From NCBI GenBank assembly GCA_030039695.1, contig JASHVB010000478.1, positions 1 through 7,383 of the forward strand: a DNA stretch of 7,383 bases. Reading direction: 5' to 3'. A model generated the notes under the pieces. The model saw nothing but the letters and a program-made list of their open reading frames with translations. It ran no database searches and had not been told where the DNA came from. The position numbers were made by a program, and so were the translations under genes. The first letter of the stretch is position 1. Every line of letters starts with the position of its first letter. The DNA comes from Acetobacteraceae bacterium (GTDB lineage: Bacteria; Pseudomonadota; Alphaproteobacteria; Acetobacterales; Acetobacteraceae). Below, piece after piece: positions 1-5,863 of this stretch.

Positions 1-253
1 TGCGCAGGCCGGCAATGTCGCGCGCGTCCTGGCCGAGGATGGCGGGGGCAAGCTGCGTGTTCAGCGCCGCCATGGTGGTGGCAGCGGCGGCATGACCGAA
101 CGCCTCGCCCCAACCTTCCAGGCCGTGGTCAGTGATGACGCGCAGCCAGACCGTATTCATGTGCTGCCAGCCGATGCCGCCGGAGACCGCGGGCTGGCCG
201 CCCATATCGAAGGGGATGCGAGTCCAAGTGGTCTCGACGGCGGTGATCTTCAT
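1..253 (-). CDS. Mandelate racemase/muconate lactonizing enzyme family protein, N-terminal part (cut by window edge)
   Basis: Reading leftwards from the ATG at 253-251 gives 84 residues without a stop before the window ends. The protein begins MKITAVETTWTRIPFDMGG and contains the segment DHGLEGWGEAFGH (about residues 42-54). This is the pattern of the N-terminal capping domain of the enolase superfamily, in which a 'G.GE' turn follows the second beta strand. Family members abstract a proton alpha to a carboxylate and act as racemases, cycloisomerases or sugar-acid dehydratases. The metal ligands and catalytic Lys/His lie in the C-terminal barrel, outside this window, so the substrate cannot be inferred. 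An AGGA sits 8 nt before the ATG and supports this start. The gene is transcribed away from the dienelactone hydrolase gene, across a long gap. Family assignment is fairly firm; the specific reaction is unknown. Confidence 0.85.
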   Translation of the reverse strand, partial: MKITAVETTWTRIPFDMGGQPAVSGGIGWQHMNTVWLRVITDHGLEGWGEAFGHAAAATTMAALNTQLAPAILGQDARDIAGLR

Positions 254-1132
254 GGCGGAGGATCCTGTCTGGCGTGTGGTGGGTTGGGAGGATTGTGGTG
301 CAAGCTGGGTCTTGCGTCAGCCTGGGTCGTTTGCGACCGACCTCGGTGAGCCGTGCAATCGCGTGAAAGACCCACCCCCGCTCATTAGTCAAACAGCAAT
401 GACGTTCTTGTCAGTCCCCCTTTCGAGTTTAAGGTCGGTAGCTATCGCAGTGTGGTCTCTACCCTACCGCTTGCGGGATCATAGGAGCGAGTGGGCGTCG
501 TACGTTCCGGCTTCGCCGGAAAATGCCGACGCTCACGTCGTATAGTCAGCCAACCCACTGAGCTCGATCTGCAAAGGTGAATGCGCGGCTCGAGCGCGCT
601 GGGATCAGTCAGCGACCCGAGAAAGGTCCCTTGAATGTCGGGACAACTGTTCCTGATGCGTAACATGACGGGAGGCAAAAGCTCAATGAAAGTGCCGCTC
701 TCCATCTGGAGAGGACTGATGCAGCGATCGCTGCCGTTGTACGAGTCCGATGTGTTGCCCATCGACGGATGAGCCCGCAGAAAGTGGCGCTGCGGAAGTC
801 CGCTGGCATAATCAGCGATGGCAAACGAAGCTAAATTTTCGCTCTCTCGAGATCTCGTACCGAATGGCACCGCAGCCGCCGGCTGTTGATGCCATCGCTA
901 GATCAGCCGGCTCTCGGTTGGTCGGACTCGTATGACCTCTAGAAACGATGCCACCTGAGGCGGTTCGTCAGCAGGTCTGCCATCGGCATTTAGCGTTCGC
1001 GCCGCTGCATCGTTCAATCGTCCCGCAAACGAGAGCAATGGGTGCCGGACCGTTAGCACACCCTCCCTTGCTCCGTCCCCCGCAACCTGTGATCGTCCCC
1101 GCCTGCGCACGCATCCGACAGGACCACGCCGC
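254..1132. other. Long non-coding gap of lower G+C between divergent genes
   Basis: This 879-bp stretch separates two divergent genes and holds no reading frame I can defend. The longest candidate, on the minus strand at 442-870 (142 residues), overlaps other open frames. Its composition is Ser/Arg/Pro-rich without a recognisable domain, and it looks like chance. A hand count over 601-900 gives 169 G+C of 300 (about 56%), against roughly 70-80% in sample lines of the neighbouring genes. The gap holds several short inverted repeats (436-441 with 464-469, 505-511 with 515-521, 775-780 with 790-795) and a larger imperfect stem-loop at 491-536. The promoters of both flanking genes must lie here, but I found no convincing -35/-10 pair. 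It may be a decayed gene, a remnant of an inserted element, or house a small RNA; the sequence alone does not decide. Confidence 0.6.
491..536. repeat. Imperfect stem-loop with a strong inner hairpin
   Basis: The outer arms are gtgggcgtcg (491-500) and cgacgctcac (527-536). They pair over 10 positions with a single G·U. Inside them lies a perfect 7-bp hairpin, ttccggc (505-511) and gccggaa (515-521), closed by the 3-nt loop ttc. The short cgtcgta also recurs directly at 496-502 and 537-543. There is no T-run after either arm, and no gene end nearby, so this is not an obvious intrinsic terminator. It may be a dispersed palindromic repeat or part of a structured RNA. Confidence 0.5.
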
Positions 1133-1873
1133 ATGATCGAGCAGACCTTGGACATCACCACCAAGTCCGGCGCGATGGAGACCTTCATCGCCCATCCCGA
1201 GCGCGGCGGTCCACATCCCGCCGTCTTCCTCTTGATGGACGCGCCCGGCATCCGAGAGGAGCTGCGCGATATGGCCCGCCGCCTGGCGACCGTCGGCTAC
1301 TGCGTTCTACTGCCGAACTTGTATTATCGGGCCGGCTGCGACACGATCTACGGCCCCGCCGTGCTGGAGCATGGCAGCCCAGAGCATACGCGGATGCGCG
1401 CAGTGCGCACCACGATGACGATCCCGCCGGTGATGGCCGACATCGCCGATATGCTGGCGTTCCTTGGCAGCTATCCGGCGGCGAAGCCTGGCCCTATCGG
1501 CGCACACGGTTATTGCATGAGCGGCCCCTACGCGCTCGCCGCCGCCGCGCGCTTTCCGGATCGCATCGCCGCCGCGGCCTCGTTTTACGGCACCTGGCTG
1601 GTCAGCGACGCGGAGGAAAGTCCGCACCTCAATCTCGCCAAGGCCAAGGGCGAGCTTTACATCGCCTGCGCCGAACATGACGAGCTGGCGCCGCTGCCAA
1701 TGGTTGCCGAACTGCGCAGGTTGTTTGAGAAGTCCGGGAATTCGGGCGAACTGGAACTCTATGCCGGCGTGCACCATGGATTCGCTTTCCCGCAACGCTG
1801 GTGTTTCGACAAACCCGCAGCGGAAAGGCACTGGGAGCGGCTGATCGCAGCGTACCGCCGGCGGCTCGGCTAA
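1133..1873 (+). CDS. Dienelactone hydrolase family protein (alpha/beta hydrolase)
   Basis: The 246-residue product matches the dienelactone hydrolase family in length (usually 230-250) and motifs. The nucleophile elbow is GYCMSG with Cys128 in place of the more common serine. It is followed by Asp183 in AEHDELAP and His215 in GVHHGFAF, which completes the Cys-Asp-His triad in the expected order and spacing. Asp36 in LLMDAPGIREE occupies about the place of the glutamate that activates the cysteine in the classical enzyme. The classical enzyme hydrolyses dienelactone to maleylacetate in the chloroaromatic branch of the ortho-cleavage pathway; many relatives act on other lactones or esters, and this one cannot be assigned. 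No signal peptide is seen, so it is probably cytoplasmic. An AGGA 9 nt before the ATG supports the start. No chlorocatechol dioxygenase or maleylacetate reductase gene is present nearby. Family certain, substrate unknown. Confidence 0.92.
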   Translation: MIEQTLDITTKSGAMETFIAHPERGGPHPAVFLLMDAPGIREELRDMARRLATVGYCVLLPNLYYRAGCDTIYGPAVLEHGSPEHTRMRAVRTTMTIPPVMADIADMLAFLGSYPAAKPGPIGAHGYCMSGPYALAAAARFPDRIAAAASFYGTWLVSDAEESPHLNLAKAKGELYIACAEHDELAPLPMVAELRRLFEKSGNSGELELYAGVHHGFAFPQRWCFDKPAAERHWERLIAAYRRRLG

Positions 1874-1877
1874 GTCA

Positions 1878-1937
1878 CCAGTTGTCAGCTGCTGCTCGCT
1901 GATCGTCAGTGATGTGCGACTGGCTACTGACAACTGG
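1878..1937. terminator. Nested inverted repeat between convergent genes, possible two-way terminator
   Basis: Arms ccagttgtcag (1878-1888) and ctgacaactgg (1927-1937) are perfectly complementary over 11 bp. They enclose a second stem, tcgctga (1896-1902) with tcagtga (1906-1912), which has one G·U and the loop tcg. The structure fills the 68 bp between the stop of the hydrolase gene and the stop of the LysR gene, the natural place for a shared terminator. Neither side has the T-run of a classical intrinsic terminator, so its role in termination is inferred from position and structure. Confidence 0.45.
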
Positions 1938-1941
1938 ATGC

Positions 1942-2823
1942 TCAAAGACGTTCCAGCTCCTCGAGGCACACGCGCAATCCTCGGTCGAGCAGCTTGTCCC
2001 GCCGCAGCACAACTGCGAGGCAGCGGGTTAGCGCCGGGCGAAGCGGACGCAGAGCCATGCCGGGCGCGATCGAGGCGACGGCGCTCTGTGGCAGGATCGC
2101 CGCGCCCAGGCCGCTTTCGGCGAGCAGCTTGATAGCCTCCACGCTGCCCAGTTCCATGACCGGCCGCGGCGTCTGGCCGGCCCGGCGGAACCAAGCGTCG
2201 ACCACGCCGCGGGTGGTGCCGCCGCTTTCGTAGAGGATCAACGGCAGGCGGCTCAGCACTGCCGGCCGTAGCGCGTCCTCGCCCGGCAAGAGTGCCGCCG
2301 GCGCGTAGGCCAGCAGCGCCTCGTCGCGCAAGCGGCGTGGCTCAAGCGACCGGTCCAGCCGCCCGGCCAGAGCCACCACCGCCGCGTCCAGGCTGCCGTC
2401 CTTCACCGCGCGCAGCATGTCCGCTGTGTTGCCGGTGGCGATGATGATCTCCAGGCCGGGCATCCGGGCTTTCATTTGCGCCAGCAGCGGTGGAAGCAGG
2501 TGGATGCAGGCAGTGGCGCCGGTGCCGACGCGCACGCGCCCGGTCTCCCCATCGTGGAATGCCGCCGCGACGGCGACAAGATTTTCCACCGCGGTTTGCA
2601 CTTTGCGTGCGTGTGCCAGCACCGTTTCGCCGATCGCGGTTGGGCGGATCGCACCGCCGCCGCGTTCCAGCAGGCGCACCGACAAGGCATGTTCCAGTTC
2701 GCGCAACTGTTGGCTCGCGGCGGGCTGACTGATGTGCAGAGCCCGAGCAGCAGCCGACAGGCTGCCGGTATCAGCGGCGGCGATCAGGCTGCGCAGCTGG
2801 CGAAGGGTGGGGACGGACGCCAT
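1942..2823 (-). CDS. LysR family transcriptional regulator
   Basis: The 293-residue protein has the standard LysR layout and length. A winged helix-turn-helix lies at about residues 5-64, with the recognisable core TGSLSAAARALHISQPAASQ (19-38) followed by LRELEHALSVRLLER. A linker helix leads to a periplasmic-binding-protein-like effector domain from about residue 95 to the C-terminus, including SLDAAVVALAGR and SGLGAAILPQ. Such proteins bind DNA as tetramers and respond to a small molecule held in the effector domain. The effector cannot be read from sequence. The ATG at 2823-2821 gives the full wHTH; the ribosome binding site before it is weak. The gene is divergent from the acetyltransferase gene with a short AT-rich spacer and converges on the hydrolase gene. 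By the common LysR arrangement it probably controls the divergent acetyltransferase and perhaps itself; this is inference. Confidence 0.95.
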   Translation of the reverse strand: MASVPTLRQLRSLIAAADTGSLSAAARALHISQPAASQQLRELEHALSVRLLERGGGAIRPTAIGETVLAHARKVQTAVENLVAVAAAFHDGETGRVRVGTGATACIHLLPPLLAQMKARMPGLEIIIATGNTADMLRAVKDGSLDAAVVALAGRLDRSLEPRRLRDEALLAYAPAALLPGEDALRPAVLSRLPLILYESGGTTRGVVDAWFRRAGQTPRPVMELGSVEAIKLLAESGLGAAILPQSAVASIAPGMALRPLRPALTRCLAVVLRRDKLLDRGLRVCLEELERL

Positions 2824-2883
2824 AGGCCAATCTTATGCTTATGCGCGTTATTGGAAAATTTTTCTTTGAGGGTGCACCTCCAG
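2824..2883. promoter_or_regulatory. Divergent promoter/operator region between LysR and acetyltransferase genes
   Basis: This 60-bp spacer is clearly AT-richer than its surroundings and must carry the start signals of two divergent genes. It contains a direct tandem repeat cttatg cttatg (2832-2843), an inverted pair ccaat (2827-2831) and attgg (2850-2854), and the palindrome aaaatttt (2855-2862). These are plausible parts of a LysR-type operator, but no single T-N11-A box stands out. On the minus strand, taagat could serve as a -10 for the regulator. A GAGGG at 2868-2872 may be the ribosome binding site of the acetyltransferase gene. The location is a good guess; the individual sites are not proven. 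Confidence 0.45.
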
Positions 2884-3444
2884 ATGCCACGTTGTGCGGC
2901 CATGCAAGAATCCCCACTCATTATCATCCGCCCCGCCGAAGACGCCGACATGAACGCTGTCACGGCGATCTACGCGCATCACGTGTTGAACGGCCTCGCC
3001 TCGTTCGAGACCGAACCGCCCGACGCCACGGAAATGCGCCGCCGCCGGGCCGACGTGTTGGCCAAGGGGCTGCCCTATCTCATCGCGACCGACCTCGACG
3101 CCGTGCTGGGCTACGCGTACGCCAGCTCGTACCGTTCGCGCGCCGCCTACGCGAGCACTGTGGAGAACTCGGTCTATCTCCGCCCCGACGCGACCAGACG
3201 CCGGATCGGCCAACGTTTGCTCTCGGCGCTGATCGAAGCCTGCGAAGCGCGTGGCCTGCGCCAGATGGTCGCGGTGGTGGGCGACAGCGCCAATCTCGCG
3301 TCGATCCGACTGCACGAGAAGCTTGGGTTCCGCCGCGTCGGCGTGCTGACCAATGTTGGCTACAAGCACGGCCGCTGGCTGGACAGTCTGCTGTTGCAGC
3401 GTGAGCTGGGACAAGGTGCGCGCTCTGCACCGGAGCGGCGATGA
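2884..3444 (+). CDS. GNAT family N-acetyltransferase, phosphinothricin/methionine-sulfoximine type
   Basis: From the ATG at 2884 the product is 186 residues. Its segments follow the phosphinothricin acetyltransferase group: IIIRPAEDADMNAVTAIYAHHV (about 13-34), STVENSVYL (91-99, with the glutamate usually thought catalytic), the acetyl-CoA loop TRRRIGQRLL (104-113), GDSANLASIRLHEKLGF (133-149) and the C-terminal signature VGYKHGRWLD (158-167). Members acetylate the amino group of phosphinothricin or, more often in soil bacteria, of methionine sulfoximine or sulfone, and so detoxify them; the true substrate here is unknown. The first glycine of the usual R-G-x-G-x-G loop appears to be Arg. The start is uncertain: ATG at 2884 has GAGGG 11 nt upstream, ATG at 2902 matches the family's usual N-terminus but has no clear ribosome binding site, and a GTG at 2872 is also in frame. 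It is followed on the same strand by two transporter genes. Confidence 0.88.
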   Translation: MPRCAAMQESPLIIIRPAEDADMNAVTAIYAHHVLNGLASFETEPPDATEMRRRRADVLAKGLPYLIATDLDAVLGYAYASSYRSRAAYASTVENSVYLRPDATRRRIGQRLLSALIEACEARGLRQMVAVVGDSANLASIRLHEKLGFRRVGVLTNVGYKHGRWLDSLLLQRELGQGARSAPERR

Positions 3445-3469
3445 GAACGAGCGCCAGCCGGCGTCCGAG

Positions 3470-3557
3470 GTCATGGCCGTCCTTGATGCCGCCAGGCACC
3501 ATTTCCCTTTGCACCGCCAGAGAAGGCGTGGATGGCCGTCCCAAGTGCGGCCATGAC
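3470..3557. repeat. Widely spaced 10-bp inverted repeat before the MFS gene
   Basis: The arms gtcatggccg (3470-3479) and cggccatgac (3548-3557) are exactly complementary and 68 bp apart. They lie in the 145-bp non-coding spacer between the acetyltransferase stop and the MFS start. The far arm ends 32 bp before the MFS start codon. The pair may be an operator or chance; no terminator T-run is present. Confidence 0.25.
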
Positions 3558-3589
3558 ATGACCCGCTGCGGCCATCACGAGAGACGCTG

Positions 3590-4780
3590 ATGCATCGTCC
3601 GCGCCTGCTCGTCACTGTCGTACTTGGCATCGGCCAAGTTCTGGTGTGGGGATCGACCTACTACCTGCCCGCCGTTCTGGCGAAACCGACGGCGCAGGCG
3701 ACCGGCTGGCCACTGGCCTGGATCATCGGTGGGCTGTCGTTCGCCCTGCTGCTCTCCGGCCTGGTGTCCCCCAAAATCGGCGATCTGATCGATCGCCGCG
3801 GCGGCCGCCCTGTCCTTATGGCCAGCGCCGTGCTGACCGCTATCGGCCTGCTGGGCCTCGCCGTCGCACCGAACTTGACGGCTTACGTTGCCGCTTGGCT
3901 GATACTCGGTGTCGCCATGGGCGCCGGCCTCTATGACCCTGCGTTCGCCGCGCTTGGTCGCCTTTATGGCCGCGAGGCGCGCTCGACGATCACCTCGCTT
4001 ACTCTGATCGCCGGGTTCGCGAGCACGGTCTGCTGGCCACTCAGCGCGCTGCTGCTGCAACGGGTCGGCTGGCGCGGTACTTGTGTCGCCTACGCCGCCC
4101 TGCAGCTCGCCGTGGTCCTGCCCGTTTACGGCTTTGGCCTGCCGCGCGAGACGCCCCGCGAACGGCCGCTGCCACACTCTGCCGCCGGACGTGCCGTCAC
4201 GTCGGATCGTCCGTCGCGCTACCGTCTATTGTTTTCGCTTGTCGCCCTGACCCAGACGCTGGCGTCTATTATCGCCGCAATCGTATCGGTGCACTTGCTC
4301 ACTACGCTGCAGCAGCGCGGTGTGCCGCTGGAATCCGCCGTTGCGCTCGGCGCGATCGTCGGTCCCTGCCAGGTCGGCGCACGGCTGCTGGACCTGATGT
4401 TCGGCCGTCGCATCCACCCCGTATGGGAAACGCTGACCGCCTCGGTCTTTGTCGCGGTAGGCCTCGGATTGCTGATGCAGCGCTACAGCGCGATCTGGAT
4501 CGGCCTGGTGCTGTATGGCAGCGGCATCGGCCTGCGCTCGATCGTGCGCGGCACGCTGCCGCTGGTGCTGTTCGGGGCCGAAGGTTACGCCAGTCGGATG
4601 GGCCGCCTCGCCTTTCCGATGTTGGTGGCCCAGGCGGCGGCGCCGTCGGCGGGAGCGGTGTTGCTGCAACGCTGGGGCGCCAATAGCATCCTTGTGACCT
4701 TGTTCTGGCTGGCGATCGCGACGCTGGCGAGCAGCGCGTTGCTGATCCCGTTCGCGCGCCCGCGACCCACCGTGTCATAG
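3590..4780 (+). CDS. Major facilitator superfamily (MFS) transporter
   Basis: The 396-residue protein has about twelve hydrophobic segments and the length of a 12-helix MFS permease. The MFS signature loop between helices 2 and 3 is GDLIDRRGGRP (64-74). The second half of the usual pattern appears in the long cytoplasmic loop around 185-210 (RETPRERPLPHS...), which separates the two six-helix bundles. An inner-membrane secondary transporter is expected; the direction and substrate cannot be told from sequence. The N-terminal segment GQVLVWGSTYYLPAVLAKP (15-33) resembles MFS proteins annotated as multidrug or carboxylate carriers, but this is not decisive. The ATG at 3590 puts the first helix at the very N-terminus, as expected; the GAGAG before it is a weak ribosome binding site. 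It lies between an acetyltransferase and an EamA transporter gene, all on one strand, which would fit a resistance or efflux role. Confidence 0.92.
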   Translation: MHRPRLLVTVVLGIGQVLVWGSTYYLPAVLAKPTAQATGWPLAWIIGGLSFALLLSGLVSPKIGDLIDRRGGRPVLMASAVLTAIGLLGLAVAPNLTAYVAAWLILGVAMGAGLYDPAFAALGRLYGREARSTITSLTLIAGFASTVCWPLSALLLQRVGWRGTCVAYAALQLAVVLPVYGFGLPRETPRERPLPHSAAGRAVTSDRPSRYRLLFSLVALTQTLASIIAAIVSVHLLTTLQQRGVPLESAVALGAIVGPCQVGARLLDLMFGRRIHPVWETLTASVFVAVGLGLLMQRYSAIWIGLVLYGSGIGLRSIVRGTLPLVLFGAEGYASRMGRLAFPMLVAQAAAPSAGAVLLQRWGANSILVTLFWLAIATLASSALLIPFARPRPTVS

Positions 4781-4876
4781 TCCGCTTGCGCGCGCCGAGA
4801 GCAGACCAAGGGTTGCGCCGCTTTGCCGCCGCCTCGATAGTGCCTCACGCATGTCACGGCGCCCCTGAATCGCACG

Positions 4877-5761
4877 ATGCTCGATCGCCTGGCGCCGTTC
4901 GGCTTCGTGCTGATCTGGAGTTCCTCCTTCATCGCCTCGCGTGTCGGGCTGCGGCATCTCTCGCCGCTCCTGTTCGTGTCGGTCCGCATGTGGGTTTGCG
5001 CGGGGGTGCTGATTGCGATCATGCTGGTGCTGCGCCGGCCGTGGACCGCGCTGCGGGGCAAGTGGCTGCACTGTGCCGTGGCCGGCATCCTGGTGAACGC
5101 GGTCCTGCTGATGACTGCGCACGAGGCAATGACCCGCGTTCCCGCCGCGCCGATCGCGCTGATCCAGACACTGAACCCCCTGCTTACCGCCGCGTTGGCT
5201 TGGCCGGTGCTGGGAGAGAGGCTGATGCCGCAGCAGTGGCTCGGCTTGTTCCTTGGCGCGGCGGGCGCGGTGTTGATCGTCGGGCTGGCGGCACTGCGCA
5301 GTCGGGTCGAGGTGCACCTACTGCTGCTGACCGTCGGCGGTGTGGTCGCGCTGGTCGGCGGCACGCTCTATTTCGGCCGGTATTGCCGTGGTGTGCCGAT
5401 GCTGGAGGGTACGACGGTGCAGTTCGCGGCCTCCGCCGTCACCTGCACCGCCTGCATGAAGATTTTCGAGACAACGCACACGGACTGGACAGCCAGCGCG
5501 ATCGCGTCCGTCGCGTGGAATGCGGGTGCCGTGTCGCTCGGGGGGATGGTGCTTTACCTGCTGATGCTCGCACGTGGCACGGTCGCGCGAGCCACCGCGA
5601 ATTTCTACCTTGTTCCGGGCGTGGCCGCCGTGCTGGCGTGGTCGCTGCTGGGCGAACGCCTGGCGCCGCTGACGCTCGTGGGGTTGGTGGTCTCATCGGT
5701 GGGGTGTTGGCTGGTCAGTCGAAAACCTGGCCTGCGGAGCGGGAGCTTTCGGGGTGCGTGA
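4877..5761 (+). CDS. EamA family (DMT superfamily) transporter
   Basis: The 294-residue protein shows the two tandem five-helix repeats of the EamA family, at about residues 7-139 and 150-282. Each repeat ends with the characteristic 'P.....A......GE' helix: LNPLLTAALAWPVLGERL (99-116) and LVPGVAAVLAWSLLGERL (245-262). Ten membrane segments result, with both repeats in an inner-membrane carrier. Characterised relatives export amino acids, threonine/homoserine, cysteine pathway metabolites or pyrimidine-like compounds; nothing here fixes the substrate. No good ribosome binding site precedes the ATG, but it is the only usual start codon between it and the in-frame stop at 4838-4840, so the start is secure. 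The 96-bp spacer after the MFS gene holds no hairpin I can recognise, so co-transcription is possible. The C-terminal tail after residue 282 is short and basic. Confidence 0.93.
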   Translation: MLDRLAPFGFVLIWSSSFIASRVGLRHLSPLLFVSVRMWVCAGVLIAIMLVLRRPWTALRGKWLHCAVAGILVNAVLLMTAHEAMTRVPAAPIALIQTLNPLLTAALAWPVLGERLMPQQWLGLFLGAAGAVLIVGLAALRSRVEVHLLLLTVGGVVALVGGTLYFGRYCRGVPMLEGTTVQFAASAVTCTACMKIFETTHTDWTASAIASVAWNAGAVSLGGMVLYLLMLARGTVARATANFYLVPGVAAVLAWSLLGERLAPLTLVGLVVSSVGCWLVSRKPGLRSGSFRGA

Positions 5762-5771
5762 GCGGCGAAGC

Positions 5772-5863
5772 TGAGGGTGTCGCGACAGGCATTACGCTGA
5801 ATTAGACACCCTTACTCGGTGCTGCGCGCCGACCTCTCCCGCCAAGGACAGGAGCGGTGTCCT
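5772..5863. terminator. Two inverted repeats between convergent EamA and MmgE/PrpD genes
   Basis: The first pair, tgagggtgtc (5772-5781) with gacaccctta (5805-5814), forms a 10-bp stem with one G·U and a 23-nt loop; it starts 11 bp after the EamA stop. The second pair, aggaca (5845-5850) with tgtcct (5858-5863), is a 6-bp stem with a 7-nt loop. It touches the stop codon of the MmgE/PrpD gene on the other strand. Position between two converging stops suggests termination for the two transcripts. There is no T-run, so the call rests on location and complementarity only. Confidence 0.35.

Noticed and set aside
364..392. Possible -35 (TTGACT on the minus strand at 392-387) for the left-edge gene
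   Set aside because: No acceptable -10 hexamer at 16-19 bp spacing; the promoter of that gene stays unplaced.
848..857. Perfect 10-bp palindrome cgagatctcg
   Set aside because: Short, isolated and far from any start codon; expected by chance at this length in a window of this size often enough not to call a site.
442..870. Open frame of 142 residues on the minus strand inside the long gap
   Set aside because: Ser/Arg/Pro-rich with no recognisable domain, overlapped by other open frames, and no ribosome binding site that I could identify; kept only as part of the non-coding gap.
1307..2194. A 295-residue minus-strand frame across the hydrolase and LysR 3' ends
   Set aside because: Arg/Gly-rich antisense shadow of the hydrolase gene; the genes on the opposite strand and in the other frame have clear motifs.
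2476..3444. A 322-residue plus-strand frame that runs from inside the LysR gene into the acetyltransferase
   Set aside because: The first 136 residues are the antisense of the LysR coding region and show no family features; the acetyltransferase homology starts only near 2884-2902, so this is a frame extension and not a fusion.
4585..5364. A 259-residue minus-strand frame opposite the MFS and EamA genes
   Set aside because: Ser/Thr/Arg-rich composition typical of the reverse strand of high-GC coding DNA, and it spans two clear membrane-protein genes.
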